From a virus: DNA of 24,845 nucleotides. The translations under genes were made by a program, and so were the position numbers. Shown in pieces: positions 12,819-21,574 of the stretch (the stretch's first letter is position 1; each line of letters starts with the position of its first letter). The notes beneath the pieces were generated by a model. The model made no database searches, had not been told where the DNA came from, and saw nothing but the letters and a program-made list of their open reading frames with translations. The stretch spans positions 1 through 24,845 of IMG/VR virus record IMGVR_UViG_3300028490_000029. One strand, 5' to 3'.

Positions 12819-15800
12819 ATGACAAATAATGAAATAGACATCAAAATAAATGCTGAACTTGGGGACACAAATAAGCAGATAGCCAAACTCACAAAAGAAC
12901 TTGAAAAGCTACAGAAAAAAGCAAATACTGGGTCTCTGGATAAGACTCAAAAAGGGTTTGATAAGACCTCACAATCTGCAGGGAAACTCACAAAAAGCCT
13001 AACAGCAATGGCTACTGCATATGTATCCCTTACTGGGATGAAAGAACTCGTAAGGATTACTGCAGAGGTGGAAGATGGGTTTATTGGAGTCGCTAAAACT
13101 ACAGGACTTGTGGGGGATGACTTTGAAAGGCTAAAAGAGGGTATTAATGATCTAAGTACTGAACTGGCAGGGATGGATCACTCTGAATTACAGGCCATAG
13201 CAGAGAGTGCAGGACAGTTAGGAATAGAGGGGACAGAGAATATCCTGGCCTTTACTGAGGTTATAGCAAAAGTTGCTTCCACTACAGATCTTTCTGCAGA
13301 GGAAGCTTCCCTGGGAATGCAGAAACTGGCAAACTCATTCAAACTCCCAGGAGAACAAGTAGAAAACTTAGCCTCTGCCATGAATGAACTATCAAATACA
13401 ACCACTGCCACAGTGGGGGAAATAGTTAACTACTCACAGAGAATGGCGGGAGCGGCCTCCTCTTTTGGACTGTCTACACAGGAAGTCCTGGGGTTTGCAT
13501 CAACCTTTACAGACCTTGGTATAAATGCAGAAATAGGGGCTACAGCATTCAGTAAGATACTAGCAAAAATGACAACAGACACAGCACAATTTGCAGAATT
13601 TGTTGGGTTATCTATGTCTGAATTTAAAGACATAATAGACACAGAGCCAGTAGAGGCCATAGAGCTTCTGGCTAAGAAATTTGGAGAGCTAGACAAATAT
13701 ACGGGGAACCAACTTTTAGAGGACTGGAAGCTATCTGGGATAGGTGTAGCTACGGTAATGAGGAAGCTATCTACAAACACTGAACTTTTATCTAAAAACA
13801 TAGACATATCAAACAAGGCCTGGACAGAAAACGTATCGATCCAGAATGAGTACGAAACTGCATCAAAAGGCCTAAATGCGCAACTAACAAAAATGAAAAA
13901 CGGGGTAATTGTACTGGTCTCTAAACTTGGAGGGCCTTTATTGGATGCCCTTAAAGATGTAGTGGACGGAACTATGTCCTGGTATGAATCTCTATCAGAA
14001 GAAGATATCTCTAAAATGACAACGGGGATTCAAGATCTAATAGACGGGTTTACAGACCTTGGAAAAACCCTGGCTACAGTATATGACTGGACATGGCCGG
14101 ATTCATTGACTATGGATGGAGCAGAAGGGTCTGGGGTACTTTCCTTCCTTAACCTCGTAATTAAGAGCTTAGGCGACATTAGCAAAATGAATGGGAAAAT
14201 GTTCGATGTACTTACTCTCTCTGCAGATATAGAGGATGCCACAGAGAAAACGGATACCTTTATTGAAAGCTTAAAAAACCTATCCATAGAGTCTCTTAGT
14301 TATGATGGTGATCTATCTAAGTTGACTAAAGCATATAACGAGAACAAGGAATCGCTAACAGGACTCCTGGTAGAGAATGAGAAACAGCAAAAATGGTTCA
14401 AAAAGCAGGGGGGCAGTGATGACGCCATTCTGGGTCTAAAGAGACTGGGAGAAGAGGAAGTAAAGCTAAAGCAGAAGATTATAGACATAACTAAAGCGTA
14501 TGAAGATAGAACAGCTTCTGCCAGTGATGGTGCTAAAAAGTCCCTAGAGGCAGAGAAAAAATACAATGAAAGTATAAAAGCCTTCTCTGGCAATAATCTA
14601 GACAAATTAAAAGAGAGTAACGACAAAAGAATATCTATGGCAGAAGAGACTCTTGGAAAGCTAAAGTCTGGAGAAGAGAAGTACGCAAGAGAAATAGCTA
14701 AAATACAGGAAGATCTAGCTAAAAAAATAGCAGATATAGATAAGGAACGCGCAAACAAAGTATACTCCCTAGAAAATGAAAAAAAAGATGTAGAGTATGG
14801 ATCATTGGATGAATATGACGCCTACATAAAAAAACAAAGAGATGCAGAAGTTGAACTGGTAAGAGCAAAAGAGGCGTTAAGAAAAGAAGACCTTGCAAAG
14901 TTTGAAACACACATAGCAAGATATAAGTCCCTGGTAACATCTGCAGGATCTAAGGCCATAGAAACAGATGGCAAAATTAGGATAAGTGCAGATAAAGTAA
15001 AGACCTCTAAAATAGACGGTATTACTAAAACACAGGAGGCCTGGGAATCATATTATGATGTAAAAGAGAGAATGGCCACTGACTCTGCAAACAAGGAGGC
15101 CGCAACAGCAGAAGCCTCTTTGAAAAACACCAAAGCACAGATAGATGCACAGATCATATTTCTAGAGGAACTAGGGAAGTTGTACAGCAAACTGTCTGGG
15201 GAAAATATAACCCCAGACGTATCTGGTCTCCAGAAGCTATCTGAGAGTATAGACACAGCAGAAGCAAAGGCTAAAAATCTATCTGAGACTCCTCTAAAAG
15301 TATCTGTTAATACTGCAGAGATAGAGGATGCAAAGTCCTATATAAGTAACCTTGACAATATAGCCACAAATGGTATAACCCTGGACATGTACGCGGATAT
15401 CTCGGATGCCAAAAAAGAGGCAGATCAGATGGTGGAATATTATAATAATATTGATCCAACATCCACCCTCAAAATCGATCCCAGGGAAGCAAAAGAGGGG
15501 ATTGATACCTTTGTTAAGGAAACTGGTAGAGTCCCGGCCATAGTCACAGTAGAGGCCATAGTTAAGGACTTATACGAGAAGATGGAAAAGGCTAGACAGG
15601 ATTCTGCAGTACCTATAGATCAAGTTGTTATTTTTGAAGCAAGAGTAGAGGATCTGAACGCGCAAATGTCAAAACTTGAAGAGCCTATTCATGTGATGGT
15701 AAATATAGAATCTAATATAGATGCTGTAAAGGTTTCACTGGAAGAGCTTAAGATCCCTATATCTACAAACTATCTCTTGACATATAATTTGGATGAACTA

Positions 15801-16448
15801 ATCTCACAGAAGCAGATACTATCGGAGCCTATATCATCAACATTTACAATAGTTGATAATTATGGTGAGATAGAGGGAGACAAAAAGAAGTTAGAGGCGC
15901 CTACTGGATCAAAGCATACAATAAAAGACAATTCTAAGAAGGTTTCTGGGGACATTGATAAGCTAAAGACAGCTACCACTTCAACCCACTCCATAAAAGT
16001 AAATGACTCGGATGCTGTATCCTCTATCAACTCACTAAAGCAACCTACATCAAGTATACACACGGTCACGGTTCAAACAGTAGAGGCCTCTTCAAATGGA
16101 GGGCTTATCTCACAGAAGCTCGCAGGAGGTGGTACATTTACTGGATCTGGGTCGGTGCCTGGGTATGATGCTACAGACTCAGACAAAGTAAATGCCAGAT
16201 TGACAGGTGGTGAGTTTGTGATAAAAAGACAGGCTGTAGATAAATATGGAGTAAACATGCTAAAATCAATAAACGGCATGGAGACTCCAAAGTTTTCAAG
16301 TGGTGGCAAAGTAGGAGATGTTATGCAAAACACAGAAGAGATGAGTGTAGTAAATATCAGTATAGGTGGTAAAACTTTCCAGACAATTACAGGGAAAGAA
16401 ATAGCTGAGAAATTAGCCAGACACATAAACGAAGAGGAGGGGATGTAA
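12819..16448 (+). CDS. Tape measure protein
   Basis: This 1209-residue protein sets tail length and occupies the tail lumen; at roughly 0.15 nm per residue the tail would be about 180 nm (estimate from the general rule). Residues about 1-60 are a coiled coil (DTNKQIAKLTKELEKLQKKA). Residues about 75-400 match the TP901-type tape measure core (ITAEVEDGFIGVAKTTGL, SAGQLGIEG, MQKLANSFKLP, GEIVNYSQRMAG, FASTFTDLGINAEIG). Then come long charged helices (about 580-720). A run of 24-residue repeats occupies about 822-1086. The Gly-rich end has GGEFVIKRQAVDKYG and METPKFSSGG, typical of tape measures. No lytic or peptidase domain was seen. It is adjacent to the chaperones. Confidence 0.92.
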   Translation: MTNNEIDIKINAELGDTNKQIAKLTKELEKLQKKANTGSLDKTQKGFDKTSQSAGKLTKSLTAMATAYVSLTGMKELVRITAEVEDGFIGVAKTTGLVGDDFERLKEGINDLSTELAGMDHSELQAIAESAGQLGIEGTENILAFTEVIAKVASTTDLSAEEASLGMQKLANSFKLPGEQVENLASAMNELSNTTTATVGEIVNYSQRMAGAASSFGLSTQEVLGFASTFTDLGINAEIGATAFSKILAKMTTDTAQFAEFVGLSMSEFKDIIDTEPVEAIELLAKKFGELDKYTGNQLLEDWKLSGIGVATVMRKLSTNTELLSKNIDISNKAWTENVSIQNEYETASKGLNAQLTKMKNGVIVLVSKLGGPLLDALKDVVDGTMSWYESLSEEDISKMTTGIQDLIDGFTDLGKTLATVYDWTWPDSLTMDGAEGSGVLSFLNLVIKSLGDISKMNGKMFDVLTLSADIEDATEKTDTFIESLKNLSIESLSYDGDLSKLTKAYNENKESLTGLLVENEKQQKWFKKQGGSDDAILGLKRLGEEEVKLKQKIIDITKAYEDRTASASDGAKKSLEAEKKYNESIKAFSGNNLDKLKESNDKRISMAEETLGKLKSGEEKYAREIAKIQEDLAKKIADIDKERANKVYSLENEKKDVEYGSLDEYDAYIKKQRDAEVELVRAKEALRKEDLAKFETHIARYKSLVTSAGSKAIETDGKIRISADKVKTSKIDGITKTQEAWESYYDVKERMATDSANKEAATAEASLKNTKAQIDAQIIFLEELGKLYSKLSGENITPDVSGLQKLSESIDTAEAKAKNLSETPLKVSVNTAEIEDAKSYISNLDNIATNGITLDMYADISDAKKEADQMVEYYNNIDPTSTLKIDPREAKEGIDTFVKETGRVPAIVTVEAIVKDLYEKMEKARQDSAVPIDQVVIFEARVEDLNAQMSKLEEPIHVMVNIESNIDAVKVSLEELKIPISTNYLLTYNLDELISQKQILSEPISSTFTIVDNYGEIEGDKKKLEAPTGSKHTIKDNSKKVSGDIDKLKTATTSTHSIKVNDSDAVSSINSLKQPTSSIHTVTVQTVEASSNGGLISQKLAGGGTFTGSGSVPGYDATDSDKVNARLTGGEFVIKRQAVDKYGVNMLKSINGMETPKFSSGGKVGDVMQNTEEMSVVNISIGGKTFQTITGKEIAEKLARHINEEEGM
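15606..16075 (+). repeat. 24-residue tandem repeats in the tape measure C-terminus
   Basis: From codon 930, six contiguous units of exactly 24 codons and a partial seventh follow each other. Each opens with a Pro near position 3 (for example SEPISSTFTIVD, EAPTGSKHTIKD, KTATTSTHSIKV) and closes with a helix ending in Leu (DIDKL, SINSL, SLEEL). Diverged earlier units precede them, including one at codon 822 (SETPLKVSVNT). The pattern suggests a strand-helix repeat. DNA identity between units is low, so the repeats are old. Confidence 0.75.
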
Positions 16449-16822
16449 TGAGTGGAAGATTAGCCGTAAAATTGGGGTCTATAGTTTTTGATGAACCTTT
16501 GTACGTTAGAGAGTATGACAATCCAGATGAAACCCTGGCAGAGATGGGGATGAGTGCAGAAGGTACTCATATCTTCTTTGCCTCTGACATAAAGACGCCT
16601 TACATAACCCTCGAATCAAGAGGAAATGGGTGGCAGAACCAGAACACAGTAGAGGCCATAAAGACTGCCATTAAGAACTATGATCTGGAGTACATACTAG
16701 AGTTCCAGGATGGATCAACAGAGAAGACCAGAATAGCAATAGAGAAGAAGCCTTCTTTTTCTCCATTATTTGACTGCTCTATAATATACAACATTGAACT
16801 AACATTAGCTAAAATACTTTAA
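16448..16822 (+). CDS. Unknown tail protein (124 aa)
   Basis: The ATG overlaps the tape measure stop (TAATG) and GAGGAGGGG lies just upstream. The protein is predicted to be mostly beta, with segments RLAVKLGSIVFDEPLYVREY, HIFFASDIKTPYITLES and LEYILEFQDGS. By position, immediately after the tape measure, it may be a minor tail or tip protein comparable in place to lambda gpM or a distal tail protein. No family motif was recognised, and no signal or membrane segment is present. Confidence 0.6.
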   Translation: MSGRLAVKLGSIVFDEPLYVREYDNPDETLAEMGMSAEGTHIFFASDIKTPYITLESRGNGWQNQNTVEAIKTAIKNYDLEYILEFQDGSTEKTRIAIEKKPSFSPLFDCSIIYNIELTLAKIL

Positions 16823-16832
16823 AGGACTTACT

Positions 16833-17441
16833 ATGGCACTATTAACTTTTTACAAATCAACTACAGAAGATGGGGGAGCAAAAGGACAACAGCTCACAAA
16901 TGGAGGGGTAGATGATCTATACCCTGCTATAGACTCCCAGGATAGACTTAATGGGAAAGTGATCCATAGGAAGATATGGTATCAAACAGACGCCTCTTCT
17001 GTCATCATGTGTACTCTTTCAAACCAGGGACAGTACAACTCATGTTTCTTCAAAACTGCATCTGGAGGAAATGATGTGGTAGGGAGCATAACAGGAAATG
17101 AGGATAGATTCGGGGCATTAGCTATTGTCTCAAATGGAACAGATTCAGTAGTTGTTACTAATAATAAAAAATGGACTTTGGCTAGAGTTGGGGATAAAGC
17201 TCACATTGGAAATGATGTTGTAGGGATCACTGCAATATCTGATAATGGGAATGGAACATCAAACATAACATTTTCCCCTGCTATCCCAGTAGCTATCCAT
17301 GACGGTACTTTTTTTGCCACAGTAATAGAAGAGAATTTCACTGCAGGAACAGCAGTCCCATTCTGGACAGAAATTGATATCCCTGCTCTCTCTTCAATCT
17401 CATCAAACAGAGACAATCATTCATTTATGTCTCTATATTAA
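16833..17441 (+). CDS. Unknown virion-like protein (202 aa)
   Basis: AAGGA precedes ATG 16833. The beta-rich protein has many Asn, Gly, Ser and Thr residues (KSTTEDGGAKGQQLTNGG, NVVGSITGNEDRFG-like segments, VVTNNKKWTLARVGDKAHIG), the composition of exposed structural proteins. The segment KIWYQTDASSVIMCTLSNQG may form a central sheet. It lies in the tail-tip operon. Function cannot be named; a tail-tip or accessory structural role is likely from context. Confidence 0.6.
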   Translation: MALLTFYKSTTEDGGAKGQQLTNGGVDDLYPAIDSQDRLNGKVIHRKIWYQTDASSVIMCTLSNQGQYNSCFFKTASGGNDVVGSITGNEDRFGALAIVSNGTDSVVVTNNKKWTLARVGDKAHIGNDVVGITAISDNGNGTSNITFSPAIPVAIHDGTFFATVIEENFTAGTAVPFWTEIDIPALSSISSNRDNHSFMSLY

Positions 17442-17467
17442 GTCACGATACCAAACAAGGAAAAGAG

Positions 17468-17683
17468 ATGGCAGTATTTATAGAAAAGCAGATATCCCAG
17501 AGCAGTAGCGTAGGAGCCTATAATAAGGTAATTATGGAGCAGGAGTCATATGTGGTGGGGGACAACGCTTCTGTCTTCCTGCAGGCCAGCAGTGTATCTC
17601 TATTAAGCAACTATAAAACATTCTTACAGCTATCAACAGTAAAAGAGGAGCCACAGGCAATTCTTATAAAGAGGATCAATTAA
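17468..17683 (+). CDS. Small unknown tail-operon protein (71 aa)
   Basis: A good AAGGAAAAGAG ribosome binding site precedes ATG 17468. The gene overlaps the next start (TAATG), so the two are probably co-translated. The protein has no membrane segment or recognised motif. The N-terminus MAVFIEKQISQSSSVGAYN and a Ser/Leu/Gln-rich middle suggest a short beta-rich virion component. Function unknown. Confidence 0.6.
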   Translation: MAVFIEKQISQSSSVGAYNKVIMEQESYVVGDNASVFLQASSVSLLSNYKTFLQLSTVKEEPQAILIKRIN

Positions 17684-19461
17684 TGAAAAACATAACACAG
17701 CTTTTTAGAGTCACAGAGAACGGGATAAATATAACATCAAAAATAACTAGCGCGAAACTCTCACAGGGGATGGGAAAACTATACAATGTGGCTTCCTTTA
17801 CCTCCTCTGAAAGGCTAGAAGATCTGAATAATATTGAAATCATCTTTGGGGACACTACTTTTATGGGGTTTGTCCACTCTTCCAGAAGAGTGTCTAAAAA
17901 TACTTTTGAGATAATAGCAAGATCAAATAATGCAAAACTTACTATCCCCTTCTCCCAGAAAGAGGAAGTCCTGGAGGGAACCAAAACATCCACCCTCTTA
18001 TTCCAGAAATACGAGGTGGATTCTGGAGTTGTGATAAGATCATCAAGTGCAGAGCTTGATTTTGGAATAGAATATCTAAGAAAAGGAACAAAGCTAGATG
18101 CAGTAACGGCAATAGCAAATGTTACTGGATCTGAAATATTTGATGATAATACAGCTATTGTAATAAGACCAAAAGAGCAGATAAAAATCAGAGGCAGAGA
18201 CATAAATGGTTCAGATATATTTGACTTTGTAGAGGACTCTCACAGCATAGATAATAATGGCGTAGGTATTATATGGATAGGGGAAAGTGAAAAAGATGGT
18301 GGATCATCCCTGGATAGATCAAAATCTTTCATAAGAGCAGAGATAGACAAAAAGACCGGACAGATAGGGATATATGAAAATCCACTCCAGAATATTGTAC
18401 ATGTTGAAGGGGTACTTACCGGGGGGATAAAGAATTTTAAAGAGATAACAGAAGTAAAGTCCATAAAGTCATCTGAGTTTTTTGCAAAGACTGCAATAAG
18501 CAAGATACTGTCTGTGAAAGTAAATGGGGTAGAAGTAGGGGCTACATTTACCCTAAATACAAACAGAATAGATCTCCTGGAGGAGAGAAGAGGTGAACTG
18601 GAAGTTAAGTACATGGGGTCATATTATCATGGTATTGTATCCACAATCAAGGGAGGGTATTACTCAGTAGATGTAGTTGATCTAAAAGGAGATGTTCACT
18701 ACTACCAGGGGCAAATATCTAGGGGGAGCAGTAAGGATATCGCAACTGTAGGAAATGAGAGCGTTATTATCACTGTACCAGAGGAAGCAAACTATGTAAA
18801 AGGTTTTTTCTTTACAGAAGCAGGAAATATATTTATAGATCCAATTTTTGTAGATGAAGTGGGAACAGTCGTGCCTATGGATAAAGTAATAAGAACTCCA
18901 GTACCTATCACTCTGGCAGAAACACAAAGCACTACAGCAAATGGATGGACGGGGCAAAACATAATTTTATTAATCTCTGAAATATCATCCATTGTAGGGG
19001 TGAAACATGAGGGACTGGAGATACCGTATACAATTTTGGGGCCTAGAGCCATATCAGTAGCTCAAAACTATGATAATGCTGTAGTTACCTATACTACAGT
19101 AGGATTCAAATATGAGATCCAAAGCAAGAATAAACCCGGTAAGGATATAAAGATGCTGATAAGTGAGTTATCATATGATATATACGGATATAACCCAGAT
19201 GACTACAATACTTGGCCTGCAGGTTTTCCACAGCCTGCCAGAATAGATATAGCAACCTCACTGGGGGTTAATGTATCGGATGTACAAGGTTACACAGTAG
19301 ACCTAGTAACCCCCTCTGGAACAACATCTACACTCTCTATAGATAAGTATGGGTTTGTATCTTTTGTAGTAGACATGGCAGGGGACTATAGGCTAGATTG
19401 TGGAACCATGATAAAAGGAGCTAAATTAGTTCTTAAAGTTTCTGGAGGATGTGATGTTTAG
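17683..19461 (+). CDS. Probable baseplate hub / tail-tip protein (592 aa)
   Basis: The N-terminal about 200 residues follow the order seen in tail hub (gp27/VgrG-like) proteins: a first barrel strand pair (ITSKITSAKLSQGMGKLYN), an IEIIFGDTTFMGFVHSS turn, a second region (TFEIIARSNNAKL), a helix-linked 'LFQKYEVDSGVVI' part and TKLDAVTAIANVTGSEIFDD. The C-terminal half is beta-rich, with segments such as IILLISEISSIVGVKHEGLE and a final Ig-like stretch (GYTVDLVTPSGTTSTLSIDK, AGDYRLDCGT). This suggests a hub onto which fibres or tip proteins attach. It lies downstream of the tape measure, as hub proteins normally do. The call is by layout, not by a named motif. Confidence 0.55.
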   Translation: MKNITQLFRVTENGINITSKITSAKLSQGMGKLYNVASFTSSERLEDLNNIEIIFGDTTFMGFVHSSRRVSKNTFEIIARSNNAKLTIPFSQKEEVLEGTKTSTLLFQKYEVDSGVVIRSSSAELDFGIEYLRKGTKLDAVTAIANVTGSEIFDDNTAIVIRPKEQIKIRGRDINGSDIFDFVEDSHSIDNNGVGIIWIGESEKDGGSSLDRSKSFIRAEIDKKTGQIGIYENPLQNIVHVEGVLTGGIKNFKEITEVKSIKSSEFFAKTAISKILSVKVNGVEVGATFTLNTNRIDLLEERRGELEVKYMGSYYHGIVSTIKGGYYSVDVVDLKGDVHYYQGQISRGSSKDIATVGNESVIITVPEEANYVKGFFFTEAGNIFIDPIFVDEVGTVVPMDKVIRTPVPITLAETQSTTANGWTGQNIILLISEISSIVGVKHEGLEIPYTILGPRAISVAQNYDNAVVTYTTVGFKYEIQSKNKPGKDIKMLISELSYDIYGYNPDDYNTWPAGFPQPARIDIATSLGVNVSDVQGYTVDLVTPSGTTSTLSIDKYGFVSFVVDMAGDYRLDCGTMIKGAKLVLKVSGGCDV

Positions 19462-19732
19462 ATTTATTATGGCAAACGGGAAGACAAAAGAGATAGAGAT
19501 CCTGGGTGATTTTTATGGAGATGAAGATGTGGCCAAAGAAAAGGCTATGTCAACTTTTGTAGAGGAAGCATACAGCAAGAGAGTAATAAGCTTCTCTACA
19601 TATTTAACAGACATAAGAATAGGAGAGATAATCTTCATCAATGGCAGATCTTACAAGGTAACTTCAATAGATATAGCAGAAGACCCTGTTAAGATAATTT
19701 CAAGAGTTTCTGGAGAGAGATATGAAAACTAA
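19454..19732 (+). CDS. Unknown tail-operon protein (92 aa)
   Basis: ATG 19454 is preferred over GTG 19451 because GGAGG then sits five bases upstream. The gene overlaps the end of the hub gene by eight bases. It is a compact alpha/beta protein: strand FRFIMANGKTKEIEIL, helix DVAKEKAMSTFVEEAYS, and strands RIGEIIFINGRSYKVTSID and VKIISRVSG. The IIFINGRSYKVTSI stretch looks like a small beta-barrel loop. No family recognised. Confidence 0.6.
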   Translation: MFRFIMANGKTKEIEILGDFYGDEDVAKEKAMSTFVEEAYSKRVISFSTYLTDIRIGEIIFINGRSYKVTSIDIAEDPVKIISRVSGERYEN

Positions 19733-19859
19733 TATTAAGAAAACGCTATACGATGCAGTAAAGTTTGAAGATGATTCAAAAAAGGCTAAAAAAAACTATG
19801 ATGGCAAAAAGAAGAGAACAGCAACAAAGACTTTTACTCTTATGCCAAACTCGGTATAG
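19722..19859 (+). CDS. Very small basic protein (45 aa)
   Basis: ATG 19722 overlaps the end of the previous gene by 11 bases, and a GGAGAGAG ribosome binding site sits four to five bases upstream. The product is strongly basic (about a third Lys/Arg: KKTLYDAVKF, KKAKKNYDGKKKRTATKTFT) and has no hydrophobic segment. It ends three bases before the next gene. It may be a real small tail or nucleic-acid-binding protein, or a coupling peptide that carries ribosomes to the next start, which lacks a clear ribosome binding site of its own. Confidence 0.5.
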   Translation: MKTNIKKTLYDAVKFEDDSKKAKKNYDGKKKRTATKTFTLMPNSV

Positions 19860-19862
19860 ATC

Positions 19863-21263
19863 ATGGGATGTGAATACTCACTATCAGTAGAGTCTGGATG
19901 CTCTTATGAGTTAGAGGTACTAAGCAAGGAAGGATGTACATACTCTCTTGAAGTAGACAGAGGACAAAACCCACCTACTATACCTCCAGGGGAAGTTCCC
20001 ATAATACAATTTGGCTTTACTGAGGTTAAAGATGTAGTAGCAATGGGGGATACTCATATTTGTATCTTAGCAATGTATAGACCAGACCTTATTACTCCTC
20101 CCTATGGAGTAGTGGCAAAGCTAGAATATGTCTCAGACATAATGTTCGGAATGGGAATAGATAGAGTAGTTCACCTGGACGCTATTATAAAACTATCAGA
20201 TCACGGGGCAGATTATGATTACATGGATGGGGTTGAGGTAGCAGAAGCAGGAGACACAAATACTATTATAGCCTTCACATCAAGTTATACCCATTATTAT
20301 TTTGACGGAGAAATAGACTATAAAGGGGATATGAATAAGCTGTATGAGTACCCTTTCCAGGGAAATAACGATACCCCATTTTTTGGATCAACATCATTCC
20401 AGAGTTCAGTAGATGATACTCCTACCCCTATATACATAAAAGACAAAGAGGAGGAGATAAACACCTATGTATCTCCCTCTGATCCAGAGTCTTGGGATGG
20501 AAACTCTTACTCATATGATCTAAAGTCTGGATCCAAAGATGGGTATTACAGCGAAGATCTAGAAGTTCAAACCACAGTCCGGCTATCGGATGGAGCTTCT
20601 GGCCCCTCTGAATACAGCAGGATGCATAGAAGAGAGACCGGGATAATATCTGATAACCTATGTTGCCCCATAAATGAAGTTTGCGACATTACAGACTGTA
20701 CATATTCTACAGTTTGTGAGACTGACGATATAGGAACCAACTTTGAACCTCCCTGGAGTCCAACCTGTACCGGTGATACGTCATGGAGTGTAGCCAGAAG
20801 GGTAGACGCTACAGACTGGACAATAGTTGCCAGATCAGATGATGTGGCATTATATTTCAACTCCCAGTATGGATACTTATTTGGACTATATGAACCAGCA
20901 GAACTACAATGGGTAGAGCAGAATACACTTAAAAATGTATTAATACAAAACACCCCCAAAAATGAAGTTAACTCTATTCGGTATTTATGGAAAAAAGAAA
21001 TCCCAGTATTCAAAAGTATCCCTATCTATAAAGTTTGTCATAGTGTCTATAAATTGTCAAAATGGGGAGGGATCATTGGATGTTCTAATATGTCAAATGG
21101 TTCAGATTCCCTTTTCACGGTAGTAGATACAGATAAAGATATTCAGTACTATTCAAAAAATAGTCACGGTACAATATGCTATGAAATGTTTTATTATTGT
21201 GAGAATGGGAAGCTTAAGCAAAGTCTAATAAGTGACATGTCTGGATCTCCAACATGCGCCTAA
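19863..21263 (+). CDS. Orphan Cys-rich structural protein (466 aa)
   Basis: Not recognised. The N-terminus contains three short similar strands (CEYSLSVESG, CSYELEVLSKEG, CTYSLEVDRG), a Pro-rich hinge (NPPTIPPGEVP), then a beta-rich body with many Tyr, Asp and Ser. A Cys cluster begins at residues 267-268 (LCCPINEVCDITDCTYSTVC) and more Cys follow to the end (GCSN, ICYEMFYYCENG, TCA). No signal peptide or membrane segment was seen. It lies in the tail-tip region, so a fibre, tip or receptor-binding protein is plausible. Its TAA stop is the first codon of the second 275-bp element. A clear ribosome binding site is missing, so translation may depend on the small gene before it. Confidence 0.65.
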   Translation: MGCEYSLSVESGCSYELEVLSKEGCTYSLEVDRGQNPPTIPPGEVPIIQFGFTEVKDVVAMGDTHICILAMYRPDLITPPYGVVAKLEYVSDIMFGMGIDRVVHLDAIIKLSDHGADYDYMDGVEVAEAGDTNTIIAFTSSYTHYYFDGEIDYKGDMNKLYEYPFQGNNDTPFFGSTSFQSSVDDTPTPIYIKDKEEEINTYVSPSDPESWDGNSYSYDLKSGSKDGYYSEDLEVQTTVRLSDGASGPSEYSRMHRRETGIISDNLCCPINEVCDITDCTYSTVCETDDIGTNFEPPWSPTCTGDTSWSVARRVDATDWTIVARSDDVALYFNSQYGYLFGLYEPAELQWVEQNTLKNVLIQNTPKNEVNSIRYLWKKEIPVFKSIPIYKVCHSVYKLSKWGGIIGCSNMSNGSDSLFTVVDTDKDIQYYSKNSHGTICYEMFYYCENGKLKQSLISDMSGSPTCA

Positions 21264-21264
21264 G

Positions 21265-21273
21265 TTATTCACA
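21265..21273 (+). promoter_or_regulatory. DnaA-box-like nonamer TTATTCACA (copy 2, left end)
   Basis: Exact match to TTATNCACA, the counterpart of the site at 6527. Confidence 0.5.
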
Positions 21274-21286
21274 CAAAAGGTAAAAA

Positions 21287-21328
21287 ATGGGGAAAAAGTG
21301 GAAAATCGCGAAACGATACACTCCCCAT
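21287..21328 (+). other. Nested stem-loop inside repeat element (copy 2)
   Basis: Same stem arrangement as in copy 1 (ATGGGGA/TCCCCAT, GTG/CAC, ATCG/CGAT). Confidence 0.55.
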
Positions 21329-21455
21329 ACCATTGTATTACTGCAACAGTTTTGTCCAAAATGGCCACATTCTGTGCTTTTAAACAGTATAAAAAAATGA
21401 AAGTTGTAAAAAAGGTGTAAAATCGGATGTTTTTGCCTACTCACAAAAAACAGCA

Positions 21456-21488
21456 TGTGAATAACATGTGAATAACTTATGTGAATAA
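21456..21488 (-). promoter_or_regulatory. Three DnaA-box-like nonamers (copy 2, right end)
   Basis: TGTGAATAA at 21456, 21467 and 21480, opposite in orientation to the left-end box. Confidence 0.55.
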
Positions 21489-21574
21489 CTTTCCTTAGTC
21501 TACTTAAATAAAACAACCAAAGATGTAAAAATACAAGAATAAACAAAAAAAATAACAATAAAAAAGGGGCCACA

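Larger units (their letters stand above)
21261..21535 (+). repeat. 275-bp repeated intergenic element, copy 2
   Basis: Same sequence and orientation as 6523-6797. Again it starts at the upstream stop codon and leads into a new gene set after about 40 bases of A-rich leader. Two apparently identical copies in a compact phage genome imply recent duplication, gene conversion or strong selection on the sequence itself. Confidence 0.9.

Noticed and set aside
21232-21420. Plus-strand frame of 62 codons entering the second element
   Set aside because: Overlaps the end of the 466-residue gene in another frame, has no ribosome binding site, and its start is not shared by copy 1.
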